Notes: a model not told the origin generated them from the sequence alone. 64,000 nt of DNA from Obelidium mucronatum (GCA_025765595.1 JAIVFH010000051.1:62001-126000), one strand, 5' to 3'. Counted from the first letter of the stretch, positions 45,065 to 56,573 are shown. Program-made: numbers and translations.

Positions 45065-46525
45065 CTATTTCAATTTACACTTCATCTCATGAGTTTTCAG
45101 CCCCCCAACTGTTCCAAACCGTTTTCCACATATGCTACAAAGATCAAGAGACTTTTGGTACTCCTTCAAAATCCGAATGACACGTGTATATCCGCGCTTA
45201 GTAGCCCACTGCATTGCATAGCAATCGGGTGTCACCTTGTAATAATTGTGCCAAAGCCGACAGTCCTTTAACAGAACTTGAAGGGTTTCAGAATGACCAT
45301 GTGCGGCAGCAGCTTTCACGGCAAAAAAGTCCATAGCACATGGATTGACTCCAGGGACCTCTAGTAAGATGCCGACAGTTTCTGTGTGGCCGCCGCGACA
45401 TGCCATTCGTATTGCATAATTATCGTCTGCCGAGGCGTCAACTGTGGGGCATTTCAATAACAACCGAACAATTCCCAAGAAACCACCAGCAGACGCGTGT
45501 CGTATCGCAATGTTGTCTCGAATAGAAGGATCAGCAACCAATTTCTTTTTCAAGAGTATATCCACAAACTCTTCATGACCATGCCAACAGGACCACAAGA
45601 GAAGAGACTCTTGGGGATCATCAAAGTTTTCATTCGGATAATCCAAGAGAAAACGCCGTCTGATGGAAGGGTCCGATGGATGGAATCCCAACTTGGTTTT
45701 CGCCAACAAAAAGCGAATGACTTCCAAATTGCCTTGTGACATGGCGTGAAACAAGACTCCATCATAGGCGATGGACACTAGATTCATTCGATTCCCCAAC
45801 AGATTGGCTATTTCTAGAAATCCCCCATACAACGCTCCCTCTATAGCCCTTCTCGTTCCATCTGTTATCGGAAGCGGTGTATTCGGTAAAAGTAGCCGCA
45901 CAATCTCCAATTGTCCATGCTCGGCTGCAACTGCCAGTGCAAGATTTTGTTGAGCCAATGGATCAACTCGCGGATCTTCAAGGAGAAGCTGTACAGTTTC
46001 CACATTTCCAGTTCTGCATGCCAAAACAAATGAATTTGATTCCCCTGCAGCAGGATCAATAGATGGGTGTCGCAGCAATTGTCGGATTGTTTCTGTATTC
46101 CACTTTGATACACAAGCCCACTGAAGAAGAGCGCTGTTATTGACTGCTGCATCAAACATTGGATTACTCAAAAGATCTTGAACAAAGAAAGCCCCTGTTG
46201 CCGGACTGCTTGGCCAATTTTTGATGTTGTAGATGACGTTGGTAAAATCGGCGTACTTTGCAACTTGGAGGATTAGCTGAAGAAAATGCCTCCGATAGAT
46301 ATAGGAGACAGAACGCCAGCAATAGAAGTTGTAGCAATAGTCTATAGGCGATAGCTGAGAAGTTTTCAACTTGTGGTTGATGTGTCGCACTGCAAACGAG
46401 GCATTGTCCAAGATCAAGTATGTGAAGGCAGACTTGGTTGCCAGCGCAAGACTTTTCAAATCGGATGTTTCCAACTGAAGTGTAATCAGTGCTGCAATCT
46501 CAGGTAGAACGGTTTTCAGTGACAT
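45065..46525 (-). CDS. Ankyrin-repeat protein with C-terminal zinc finger, copy 2 (intact)
   Basis: 486 codons, single exon. The N-terminal 60 residues resemble an F-box-like helix set (LPEIAALITLQLETSDLKSLALATK). About eight ankyrin repeats of roughly 33 residues follow (units with LLQWAC, NSFVLACRTGNVETVQLL, NLALAVAAEHGQLEIVRLL, NYAIRMACRGGHTETVGILL). The last 24 residues are a C2HC finger, CSICGKRFGTVGGLKTHEMKC. It could act as a substrate adaptor or a DNA/RNA-associated scaffold; the sequence does not decide. It is a paralogue of the damaged gene at 37750-39050. Confidence 0.8.
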   Translation of the reverse strand: MSLKTVLPEIAALITLQLETSDLKSLALATKSAFTYLILDNASFAVRHINHKLKTSQLSPIDYCYNFYCWRSVSYIYRRHFLQLILQVAKYADFTNVIYNIKNWPSSPATGAFFVQDLLSNPMFDAAVNNSALLQWACVSKWNTETIRQLLRHPSIDPAAGESNSFVLACRTGNVETVQLLLEDPRVDPLAQQNLALAVAAEHGQLEIVRLLLPNTPLPITDGTRRAIEGALYGGFLEIANLLGNRMNLVSIAYDGVLFHAMSQGNLEVIRFLLAKTKLGFHPSDPSIRRRFLLDYPNENFDDPQESLLLWSCWHGHEEFVDILLKKKLVADPSIRDNIAIRHASAGGFLGIVRLLLKCPTVDASADDNYAIRMACRGGHTETVGILLEVPGVNPCAMDFFAVKAAAAHGHSETLQVLLKDCRLWHNYYKVTPDCYAMQWATKRGYTRVIRILKEYQKSLDLCSICGKRFGTVGGLKTHEMKCKLK

Positions 46526-46595
46526 TTAATTTCACCACAACATAAAAGGAGAGTGATGGATTTTTATCATCTTGAAACACACACCGCGGACATCC

Positions 46596-48014
46596 TCAGC
46601 TCTGAGAAGGCCTTTGATCAGGATAAGATCCCAAAACATGAACCTCCAAACAAAAAGCCTTTATCTCCTCCAAAGCAACCCGAACATTCTTGTCCTCCCA
46701 ATGGCCCGAAAATTCAATAAAGAAAAAGTAATTCCACGGAGACGCGCCGCTCGGCCGTGAATCGATCTTAGTTAAGTTGATTTTACGCACTTTCAAGACA
46801 TTGAGTGCATCGACGAGAGATCCTGGTTGACGATGGTCTACTGTGAAGTACAGAATGGTTTTGTCAGATCCGGTTGGAGGTTCACACTTGTCTCCCAAGA
46901 TGAAGAAACGGGTCGTGTTGTCTGTTGTCAGTTTTTTTTTGGTTTGTTGAGAGTTACACTTTCCAGACGATGATGCTATTAAACATACTCTTCTTGTCTT
47001 CAATGTTTCTTTCGAGCACATTCAGTCCATACATTTCGGCACACTGTTCACCACAAATGGCAGCACTTCCTGGTTCTTTGCTGGCGAGAACGGCAGCAGC
47101 ACTGTTGCTGGAAACAGCGATTCGTTCAACTCCCTTCATGTTGGATTCATACCATTGTGAAGTTTGGCCGATGGACTGGAAATAATGATTCAATCGGGAT
47201 TAATTCCTCAACACTCAAACAACGCAAAACACACCTGTGCATGGCTATATACTTTCTTAATTGCAGATTTGTCGGTTGCGGTACTCAAAAGACAATGATG
47301 GATTGGCAAGTAATGCTCAGCACGAATCTGAACCTTATTTTCTTCAGTCGCGTCCTGAGTGGCCTTCACAAGAGCATCCAGAGTAGCATCCACATTTCCC
47401 CTTTAAAATTTATGAATCGAAACGTGTCGTTTAGTTGTGGGTTGAATCTCATGGCCAGGGAATTTACATTGTGGAATTCTCGATGGGAACCACACCATAA
47501 GTCACAGTCTTTGCCAATACAGCTTTGATAACATCGCCAATCGTTGGCATGTCACTGTAGGCAACAGAATCTCCAAAGCGATTACTTGCCACTTGGGCAG
47601 TGTAAGAGCCACGGGGACCCAGGAAGGCAACGGTGATTTGGCGCTGGAGCGAGATGGAAGCACTCATGATTTCTCTGAAACACAGCAAAGAGCATCAGAA
47701 GGGGCTCGTTTGAGTTGTTGAGTCGACGTCACAAAACACCTGTATATCGCCTCGATTGCATTGTCCTTCAGCGGCCCGTGGTTAAGCTTCTTGACCCGTT
47801 CGTATACTTTGAGCTCCCTTGCGGGTTGGTGGATGTGGTCCTGCTGGATCTTTCGCTTCGTTGATCTTTCTTCAGGCGTTCCGCCAGTTGGTTCACTCGA
47901 AGCTGAGCCCTTTGCCAGGCCAATGTTGATTGACACTTGCGCTCTTTCGTTGAGAAGCTCAACAAGCTGCGAATCCAAAGAGTCGATTTTCGTACGGAGA
48001 ACGTTGAGGTCCAT
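46596..48014 (-). CDS. Bifunctional chorismate mutase-prephenate dehydratase (P-protein)
   Basis: Exons 48014-47740, 47674-47468, 47400-47235, 47175-46989 and 46921-46596 give 386 codons plus stop. Residues of about 1-90 are an AroQ-type chorismate mutase (LRTKIDSLDSQLVELLNERAQ). The prephenate dehydratase domain starts ITVAFLGPRGSYT and includes VPIENSTMGNVD, HHCLL and the TTRF motif. The C-terminal ACT domain (ILYFTVDHRQPGSL, SRPSG) is the expected phenylalanine-sensing module. It catalyses chorismate to phenylpyruvate, the committed step to phenylalanine. The CM-PDT fusion is typical of bacteria; yeasts use separate enzymes. The introns show that the gene is resident in a eukaryotic genome. 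I see no transit peptide. Confidence 0.88.
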
Positions 48015-48069
48015 TATTATTGGTTAAAATAAAAATAAAATAAGATATTTAACATTAATAATTCAGTTA

Positions 48070-50251
48070 ATGGATATCGTCTCTTGGAACGTTAACGTAC
48101 TGTTGAATGCCTTCTTACTTTGAAAACTTTGAAATCGCTGAAACTGACTCTAGGGGTTCATGGCTCTGAAGGTTTGGCTGTTGTCGTTGATTTCTTCAAC
48201 ATCATCGATTTGACAGAACAGAGAAACCTTCCAATCCAGAAACTCTTTCCCAAAGAATCAAACAAAGATCTTTTGGATAAACTGGTTCCGTCAAAAACAA
48301 GCATCGCAAACACAGTCTACTGCTTACAGGAATTCAAATGCACCAAAGATCGAATCATTCGCGAAGGCTTTGCTGCAATCGACGGATTTCACTCGTTTCA
48401 TGCATACAGTAAAGTATGTGATTGCTCCTCTACCAATAGTGACCTAATCTAAAAATGCATACATATTTTAGCACAAGACGGGATACAGTGGCGTTTCAAC
48501 AATTACTCCCAAAACATTACTGGCAACTCCTTTCTCGTCGCAGCAAGGATTCCTTGGCGGATGTACCGTTTCTCCACTCAATGGCACCTTATCCGGATTC
48601 TCCTGTCCTGAACTTAAAATCGCGGTCAATTCCATTCTTTCAGCTTCAAAAGGAGATACGTTTACAATCAAAGAGTTGAAAGATATGGATGAAGAAGGAC
48701 GGTTAGTTATTTCCGATCATGGATTATTCATCCTGGTGAATGTGAGAGAAAAGAGTATATCTCCAAGCTTCTCCTTTGTTAACTGCCAAAAAAGGGATAC
48801 TTTCCCCGAGCATGTCCGGACGAAGAAGCTCGCTTTCATTTCAAAACGCGATTCCAAAGGGCCATTTCCCTTCTCATCAAATCCCTCACTCAAACCTCCA
48901 AACGCAACGTCATTCTATTGGGCGATCTCAATGTGTGCCACAAACCAATCGATCACTGTGATCCTGGAAACAATGTACGCGAAAACAAGCTGGATGAGTT
49001 TGGGGATACAGCTGGTCGGAAGTGGATGGATGAGTTGATGGAGCCAACAACTCAGGGAAGGGAAGAGTCTTCTGAATCCATGCTTGTGGATTTATTCCGA
49101 TGGTTTCAGCCAGATCGAAAAGGGGCTTTTACTTGTTGGAATACATTAATTGATGCAAGGTAAAACGAAATCCTCCTTCTTGAATCGATCGTTTTTTTCA
49201 CTCACAATCATCACGTCAGACGAGCCAATTTTGGAACGCGTCTTGATTACATTCTGGTTTCTCCGAAGCTATTACCTTGGTTCGAAGGTTGCGATATCCG
49301 ACCTGACGTGATGGGTTCGGACCATTGTCCTGTCGTTGCAAGGCTGGCTGCAAAGAATCCAGAAACACATCAACTACTGAGCGACGTTATGGGACATTCT
49401 GTTTCGAATCTCTCAGCCCCTACTCCAGCACCTCCAGGATGTGCAGAGTTGTGGGATGAAGTATCTGGAAAAGGCCGCCAAACTAGTTTAAAGGGATGGT
49501 TCGGGTATACGACGACTGCAGTATACAATAGCCATACCGGCAGCCATGGTGTGCAATCTAGTGGCCTGAAAAGGAAAGCCGAGGACGAAAGCATAATCCA
49601 AGGCCAAATTGCAAGTGACTTTACCGCTCCCGCGACGATTGCAAGCAAACCAACTACAAATCCTACCAAGAAACCAGCGACAGCTGTAAAACAACCATCC
49701 ATCTCCGCATTTTTCAAAAAGGGACCGTCAACCTGCAAGGAGCCACCGCCTATCCAACCAGCAAAATCCGCTTCTTTACCTGACAATGAATTCGAAGAAT
49801 ATTCCTCTCACCAATTCACCTCTGCTGCTACCTTGCCCTCCTCTTCTTCTTCATCAGCAACTACCAAACTGGAAAGTGTCAACGCATGGAAATCCCTTTT
49901 GAAAAAACCAGAGAATCCGAAATGCTACCACGGAGAAGAAACGAAAGAATTTCGGGTACGATACAATCTCTCAGCTTGAACACAGTTTGTTTGGATTTCT
50001 AAAAGCAGTTTTTGCGTTTGAAGGTGAACAAAAGTGGACCGAATCAAGGACGCATGTTTTATCTCTGCGCTCGAGCTGTTGGTCCATCAGATGCAAAGCC
50101 GTTATCGTTTCCGGAGAATACAGTCGCCGGTGTCAGTGGCGAGGAACAACGCCTAATGCGAGACTCAAAATGGAGCAAAACAGTGACTGAATTTCGATGC
50201 AACTATTTTCAATGGAAAAAGACGGCTGGAGGCAGTGGATCCAAGGCATAA
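48070..50251 (+). CDS. AP endonuclease 2 (Apn2/APEX2-like)
   Basis: Exons are about 48070-48096, 48154-48413, 48472-48741, 48795-49159, 49220-49955 and 50024-50251. The EEP nuclease fold is complete: SWNVNG, CLQEFKCTKDRI with the catalytic Glu, GYSGVSTITP, NGYFPRACPDEEARFHF, LLGDLNVCHKPIDHCDP, RLDYILVS and GSDHCPV. A PCNA-binding PIP box, QPSISAFF, follows the nuclease. The C-terminus is a GRF zinc finger (CYHGEE, KSGPNQGRMFYLC, then C..F.W). The protein removes 3' blocks and cuts abasic sites in the nucleus. Exon 2 is one base short of a clean frame near 48200, where GFMALKVWLLSL must shift to reach LPIQKLFP, so an indel is likely. Confidence 0.88.
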
Positions 50252-50336
50252 AGAAGTGATGAATAGACTTGGTGTATATTATTCCGTTTTCCCCCATCAT
50301 CAAAAAAAACGGTTCCGAGTCATTTCCATGATAAAA

Positions 50337-50698
50337 TTAAAGAGTTTTTCCAAGTCGTAGTTTCGCCAGCTTCTTGTTGATATCTGAAACTGAAGATGTT
50401 TTTGCTGTTTTCATCTGCAAACACAGTCAAAACTCGGTCACAGCGAGTGAAAAAGAATAAAACTCAACTGGAGCCGCCATACACACAGCCAAAGCCTTTG
50501 CTGATTCAGTGCATCCTTTTGCATCCACATCGAGAGCTCTCCAGCAGTTGAAGAGTGTTGAGATTTCAGGAGCACAAGGAGCAGCCTTCATTGTCTTTGC
50601 TGGCCGCATGGTCAGTGGTCTGTTGATCTTTTCGATAACCTAAAAAGAGGAGCAGTTATTAGGTTGGGCCAGCGTTGGCTGGGTCTACTCACTCTCAT
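50337..50698 (-). CDS. Mitochondrial small-subunit ribosomal protein mS37 (Mrp10/CHCHD1-like)
   Basis: Exons 50698-50693 (only ATGAGA), 50639-50469 and 50414-50337 give 84 codons plus stop. The core has a twin CX9C CHCH fold, CAPEISTLFNC and CTESAKALAVC, followed by the family's basic SDINKKLAKLRLGK end. Proteins of this type are imported by the Mia40 pathway and sit in the mitoribosome small subunit. The gene is too small and split to show as one long ORF. A relic of its start region seems to lie at about 4205-4300. Confidence 0.82.
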
Positions 50699-50866
50699 AA
50701 CGGCGATAGAACTTAAATACTGAGAAAAAGAGAATAAAAACATTTCAAAAGATTTACTTAATTATCTTTTATGAATACGATTTTATACATTCCTCTTGTG
50801 ATTAATCTATTGGATATCTCAGCGCAGCAAAAAAGATAGGGCTTATCCCTTCTCAAGTCTCTCAAC

Positions 50867-52381
50867 TCAACTGACAGACTTCATACTCGGTAATGTCAGC
50901 CGCACAGCACGAATTGTCACTCCCTGAACAAGAAACTCAGCCGATGTGATCCCATTCCCCAAATACCCACAACCCAACTGCGATGAACACTTGTTTTTAC
51001 AAATACACAAATCATGCCCACTCCCAAACGCGGGCCCATACCCATGCAACCCAGCCATCTGAAACTCCTTGACTTCCGGGTTAAGCGCATGTATATCCAA
51101 CACCATCACGCCTTGATTCTTGAACTTGATTGAAAACAAAAACGCCTCCTTGACTGGAATGTCTTCTTCCTCCGAAGACCACGCGGAATCGCCATACCCA
51201 CCAACCAACTTCCCATTCGCCAACTTGATCAACGTGACGGTATTCACTTTCCCATCACAAGCCTCGTGGAACGCGCGGGCCGAGAACCCAGACCCCGAGC
51301 CACGAAACAAGAGTTCAGCTTCCAACGACTTTTGCTGCAATCTGGGCTGGATTCCATTGATTTCTGCGGTCAGGCAAGTCAACAACTTTTGAATGTTTTT
51401 CCGGCACAATATTTTGGATTCCCAGAGTGGGGGCGCGTTTGCAATCGATTCAAAGTGATCACGGATGAAATCGCGGAGGTATTCGGGGAGGAGAAAGTGG
51501 TATGGAGTTACAAGTGATTGGTATTCCTGGAGAGAGAGGGAACATAACCCGACGAGTGAGAGAATGGGTTTTGTATCTTTTTGCGCGGTTTCGATATTAA
51601 AGTCGGCTGTTATACCGGACCCAACGGAAATATATTCGGTTTCTTGTAAGGATTTGGACCATGCAATCAAGACTTCCCAGCGATGTGCGGCTGTGAAGGA
51701 AGGAGTGTTTTGGAAAAACTCCTTCACGTTTTCAGCATTCATTCCTGCGAGCCATTCGCGGCCGGCTACCAATGATTCCAGGAGGTTGGCTTTCATGATG
51801 GAGGCGGCGTGTTCCTGAGGATGAGGCATGTTTAACCGTCCACAAAAATGGTACAACTCGAGAGCATTTGAAGCCGTGAGTCCTCCTCCGTTTCCTCCTT
51901 CTTGTTGTGAGAACATATGATCAACGCATTGAATTTTGAAATCCTCAAGGAGGATCTGGTCTGCAAACACAGCAGCCTCCATCACCAAGTCAGACTGAAT
52001 CTCAACTGAATCTGAATATAAATACTCGAGAATGCTATCCATCACTTGCACATGAACATCAGGGTGTTTGAGCACCGCTCGGATATACATGAATTCACTG
52101 CTTGTTTTGAAATCGGCGAGGACGGACTTTGGGATTTCCAACTTTGATTTTGACTTCCAACGAGACGAGAGAGCGCTCTTGAAATATTCGGACTTTGAGG
52201 CGAGAATGTTTGCGTGGGTGTAGAAGGGAGTTTGGGACTTTCCAACGAGGAGGAGGACATCGGCAAATTGCTTATCGTTTCGCAGTGATTTAAGTGTTTT
52301 TGATGCATTTGAAGTTTGGTTTGTGATGCGGAGGCAAGGGAGAGGTGTGGGACTTTGAAGGGGTGCGTTTGGACCAAGCAT
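50867..52381 (-). CDS. BTB/POZ and TLDc domain protein
   Basis: 504 codons, one exon. Residues of about 30-140 form a BTB domain (FADVLLLVG, FYTHANILASKSEYFKSAL). A BACK-like helical stretch follows. The C-terminal 160 residues form a TLDc domain (LLFRGSGSGFSARAFHEACDG in part, VTLIKLANGKLVGGYGDSAW, FGSGHDLCI, and the Tyr-Leu near YLGNG). BTB-TLDc proteins occur in fungi and amoebae. The BTB may link to a Cullin-3 ligase, and TLDc modules bind V-ATPase or protect against oxidative stress in other proteins. The function here is inferred. Confidence 0.85.
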   Translation of the reverse strand: MLGPNAPLQSPTPLPCLRITNQTSNASKTLKSLRNDKQFADVLLLVGKSQTPFYTHANILASKSEYFKSALSSRWKSKSKLEIPKSVLADFKTSSEFMYIRAVLKHPDVHVQVMDSILEYLYSDSVEIQSDLVMEAAVFADQILLEDFKIQCVDHMFSQQEGGNGGGLTASNALELYHFCGRLNMPHPQEHAASIMKANLLESLVAGREWLAGMNAENVKEFFQNTPSFTAAHRWEVLIAWSKSLQETEYISVGSGITADFNIETAQKDTKPILSLVGLCSLSLQEYQSLVTPYHFLLPEYLRDFIRDHFESIANAPPLWESKILCRKNIQKLLTCLTAEINGIQPRLQQKSLEAELLFRGSGSGFSARAFHEACDGKVNTVTLIKLANGKLVGGYGDSAWSSEEEDIPVKEAFLFSIKFKNQGVMVLDIHALNPEVKEFQMAGLHGYGPAFGSGHDLCICKNKCSSQLGCGYLGNGITSAEFLVQGVTIRAVRLTLPSMKSVS

Positions 52382-52452
52382 TTCAAAACAAGTTTTTATT
52401 CTTCTCTGTACAAACGAACGAAAGGGACTGATTCCATATCCAAAAAGAAAAT

Positions 52453-54242
52453 CTACTTCTTGACTTCCCGAATCACCGCATCAGACGGTTTATCTGCATC
52501 AATGCCGTACACACACAAACGAGGGAAACCGCGGGATCCCATCATTCGTCAATTCCTGAAACCGATACGTAACAATAGCCCCAATCTTGGGTGGATCCTG
52601 CCTCTCCTTATCACTCAACCCAGTCCCAATTTTAAACTCTTTCCCACTCGCCATTTTGCATTTGAGACTTCCAGTTACAGTTTGCGTTCCTCCCCTTTCC
52701 CGGCTCGTAACCCACCACGATCGCTTCTGCGTCGTAGAAGCTCTTGACTTTGAGTAACGTGGTGCTGCGTTTCCCAATGTAGAGAGATTTGGGTTCTCGA
52801 AGCATGAGGCCTTCGCCGCCTTTGGATTCGACTTGTTTGAGGGCTGTGAGAATGTGGTCGGCGTTTTTGCATTTTTCGTGGTGGACGATTTTGACGTGGC
52901 TTGCTTTTGTTGATGTTGAGGAGGAGGAAGCAGAGTCTGTTGTAGAGTCGGTGTTGGGATATAACGCCTTGAGTTTTTCGATTCGCGTTTCGAATGGGAG
53001 ATCTGCCAGAGTCGGAGAATCAAAAACTTGATAATCAACCTTTTTCCAGTGTGGAGAATTGATGGTCTGGAAAAAAAACATGAGTTCGTGAAGAGCCAAC
53101 TCGAAAAAAAAAACCAACCTTGACGACAGATATCGTTTCACTGAACTTTCCCCTACCTCCGAATAACTCTCCATCCAAACTCAAATCTTTAGGCATAGCG
53201 TCCTTGAACCAATCTGGAGCAGTAAAAGGGTTCCCCAACCGAGATACAAATTCCCGCCTCTCATGATCCCAAAACGCGCGAACTCCATCGAGCTTTTCGC
53301 TAATCCACCATCCAGTCGGATCAAGTGATCCCGGTTCGTATTTCTGAGCGAGGAGGAGTGCTGGTTGTTTGAGTTTGATTTCATCACGCTTTGCTCGGTT
53401 CTTTGCGGTGAATTTCTCTGCGGCATCTTCATCGTCATCTTCTGGGTCGGATTTTTTAGAAGTCTTCTTCTTTGATGCGGCTTTTTTCAATCCGGATGGT
53501 GCATCGCCGTCTCCATCTGAATCGGACGATTCGGCTTTTCTCTTCTTGGGTTGCGGAGCTGTCGCCTGAAGTCCAGGGCGCAAGAGTCCTTGAGGGTTCT
53601 TGAATTTCAACCGCGCGTTTTCGTATGCATCTCCAAGAACGATTTTCAAATGTTTACAGGAACGAGCTATATTTTTGTGAGCGGATGTTGTGATTAAGGA
53701 ATGAGTCATCTCTTTTTACACAAACGCTTTTTCTTACCATCGATGGGAAGTTTGTTCATTCTCCATCCCTGGCAAGTACAATAATAATGGTCGTGTGTTC
53801 GTTTGATTGTGTAGTTTCCCTCTTGGATCTTTTCACCGTCCGCCAAGAGAGTTTTGGGTTTGATTCCATTAATATTTGTGATATCTGTTGTGGGAGAATC
53901 TGAATCATCATTCGATGTTGAAGTTGAAGGGTCTGCCACAGGTGAACTTTGTGGTTTTAATATTGAGGGGCTGGGTGGAGACACGGCATTATTGACTGGT
54001 GGAGGGGCAAGAGTAGAGACAGGTGGAGCAGGTGTGATTTTCTTTTTTGCAGCTACTGTGGATGAGCTTGTAGAGAGTTGTGCTGGGTGGCTAAAGTCCA
54101 GCAAGTGTTGCGGGTTCTTCTGTAAACTCAAGCGGATCAGTCACAAATACAACTTACAAATATGCTGTATAGCATATTATTCATCGATGCTTACTCTGAA
54201 GCAACTGGCTCCGTATTTGCAAGGCTGGATGGACAAGGACAT
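52453..54242 (-). CDS. ATP-dependent DNA ligase with PBZ and SWIM zinc fingers
   Basis: Exons are about 54242-54195, 54119-53738, 53666-53119 and 53066-52453. The first two exons join to PCKYGASCFRKNPQHLLDFSHP-type sequence (residues 7-28): two Cys, NP.H and HP, a PBZ poly(ADP-ribose)-binding finger. Exons 2 and 3 join to a SWIM finger (YYCTCQGWRMN then RSCKHLK, residues of about 124-150). A Lys/Ser-rich linker follows, then the nucleotidyltransferase domain: motif I EKLDGVRAFW with the adenylated Lys, DGELFGGRGKF, GGEGLMLREP, LLKVK and GYEPGKGR, then a short OB fold ending GIPRFPSF. Shifts are needed in the AAAGGGGAGG run near 52700 and possibly the GT-repeat near 52510. It is probably a nuclear repair ligase recruited to PAR. 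Confidence 0.8.
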
Positions 54243-54605
54243 GGCAAGAACTGTTGGGCGAATCAGATTCAACGAAACTGAACGAAATCTGTTTTGAAGA
54301 GAAAACATTTCCTTTCAAACATTCTCAATTTCGCTTTATACTTTCGGACTTGCTTTGCCACACTTGAACTTTTCTGGACGTTGCTAACCCACAATCTTGA
54401 GTTATTTCCAGATTTATGAATTATTTATTCGAGTTCACTCGATAAGATCACAAGTCAGAGCGATGACTGCCAGTCAAGTCTCAACATCCACCGGAAGCTT
54501 CCGATGTTTTCCGCTGTTCAATTTTCTTTTCTTTTTCCCCAAATCACTAGTCTCGAACCCGACCCTCTTTTTTTCTCGTTCCTCCCAAATCACTTTCAAC
54601 GCAAA

Positions 54606-55179
54606 ATGTTTGCCCGCATTGTCACCCGCTCCCTGCGTGTCCGTCCAAGCAGCATCATCACCCTGCGCGGCTATGCCACCAAGCGCTTCACAAAGGACCA
54701 CGAGTGGATCTCAGTCTCTGACGGCATTGGCACTTTTGGCATTTCCGACTATGCGCAAAAGGCGCTGGGCGATGTTGTGTTTATCGAACTGCCAGCGGTG
54801 GGAAACACTTACGCCAAGAAGGGTGGGTGATAATTGTCTGCTTTTTGAGTGTTGCGAGTGTGTGTGTGTGTGGTTGACAACCAAGAAAAACAACAGACAA
54901 CATTTCTGCTGTTGAATCCGTCAAGGCGGCTTCTGACATTTACGCTCCAGTCTCTGGAGAAGTCGTTGCCGTCAACACTGAACTCGCTGATGAACCATCC
55001 CTGATCAACTCGAGCCCAGAAGAGAACGGTAAAAAAAAGCGTGATTTTTGAGTCATTTTCATGATACTGACCCACCCTTTGAAATCACAGCATGGATTGC
55101 AAAGATCAAATTGTCAAACCCAGAAGAACTCGAATCTCTGTTGGACGAAGCTGCCTATGCAAAGCACATTGACGAATAA
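54606..55179 (+). CDS. Glycine cleavage system H protein, mitochondrial
   Basis: Exons of about 54606-54822, 54897-55028 and 55091-55179 give 145 codons plus stop. Residues 1-25 are Arg/Ser-rich, fitting a mitochondrial presequence. The mature part starts [10 protein letters not shown] and contains [19 protein letters not shown]. The lipoylation lysine is in [19 protein letters not shown], and the end is [16 protein letters not shown]. It shuttles the aminomethyl group of glycine between the P, T and L proteins. The gene is divergent from the DNA ligase across about 360 bp. Confidence 0.93.
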
Positions 55180-55242
55180 ATCAAACTTTATTCAAAAAAA
55201 TAAATTTAAAAAGTTGTTATTAACAAAAAAAAAACCAAACAT

Positions 55243-56573
55243 ATGACTTCCGCCGACTGGTTCAGTCTCGAACAAGACATTAAATCGATGCTCAGGAATC
55301 CTCAGTGGGATGATGGTTCAATTGGACCAGTCCTTGGTTAGCTTTTCCTTTCCTTGTTTCTTGTAAAAGGTATTTCGTCAAGTAATTACCAACCACAGTC
55401 AGACTCGCCTGGCATGCATCAGGAACATATTCCAAGAAGGATAATACGGGTGGATCCGACGGGGCTACAATGAGATACAGCCCAGAGTCAACTGATGGAG
55501 CGAATGCAGGTTTACTTTATCTCTCTGTCTGTTCCTTCTTCCCAAAACCGATTCGAACAAAAAAAAAATCAGGTCTCGAGAAGGCTCGCGCTATGCTGGA
55601 GCCTCTCAAGAAGAAATATCCGTCTGTTTCTCGTGCTGATTTGTGGACTTTGGCTGGCGTTGTTGCAATTGAAGCTATGGGCGGACCACGAACACCTTGG
55701 TTTCCAGGTAGGAATTTTTTTGTTTTCCTTTCGAATCGATAGCATTGTTGTATGGCTGGGAGGAGAGGATGTGTTGGGTGTTTCTGGAAATCCAACGTAT
55801 AGGACTCATGGGATGCTCATGGGTCACGTCAGAAATTCCATGATACACTCCACATCCCTTTTTTTTTCGACCTATACGCGTCTCTCGTTTTTTTTTTTAA
55901 CTCGTTCTTTTGTTGGGTGGGGAAAACAAACAGGGCGAACCGATAAGGAAAAGCCAAAAACAAATGAAATCCCACCAAACGGAAGACTTCCTGACGCGTC
56001 TCAAGGCGCCTCCCACATTCGCGAAGTGTTTTACCGAATGGGATTCAACGACCGCGATATTGTTGCTCTTTCAGGTGCTCATACTTTGGGTCGCTGTCAC
56101 ACGGATCGGTCGGGATATACTGGTCCTTGGACAAATACTCCGACTCGTTTTAGTAACCAGTATTTTAAGGTATGTATTCTTTTTTTTTGGTGTTGTTGTT
56201 GTTGTTGTTGCCTGTTTTTAAGTTGCAGTTGGGTTACTTGTCTCTTTTCTCACGACCGGTTTTTCCTCAGCTCTTGGTCAACGAAACATGGACCAAGAAG
56301 GTCTGGAACGGACCAGAGCAATACGAAGACTCTTCAAAAGAGTTGATGATGCTTCCGACCTGATTTGGCGCTAATCAAGGACTCTAAATTTAAACCCATC
56401 GTTGAAGAGTACGCAGCTGACAAGGAAGTGTTTTTTAAAGGTACACTACACGGTTGCGGACCGCCTCGAAAAGTTGTTATGTCGTCGTTTTCTTACCTCT
56501 TTTTTTTTTTGTAGACTTTGCTGCCGCTTTTGGAAAACTGTTGGAGTTGGGAGTGAGACGATCCAAATTGTAG
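55243..56573 (+). CDS. Cytochrome c peroxidase-like class I haem peroxidase
   Basis: Exons are about 55243-55336, 55399-55509, 55573-55707, 55934-56169, 56271-56440 and 56515-56573. The distal side is [11 protein letters not shown] (Arg, Trp, His) and the proximal His is in [29 protein letters not shown], the WNGPEQYED block and [13 protein letters not shown] match yeast Ccp1. The start lacks a mitochondrial presequence, so it may be cytosolic or the first exon may be missing. An extra T near 56362 (ACC-T-GAT) breaks the frame after MMLPT and is probably an indel. The intron 55708-55933 is unusually long for this window and poly-T-rich. Confidence 0.85.

Noticed and set aside
54190..54296. 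Small plus-strand ORF of 35 codons near the ligase start
   Set aside because: It overlaps the PBZ-encoding first exon on the other strand and has no homology or context.
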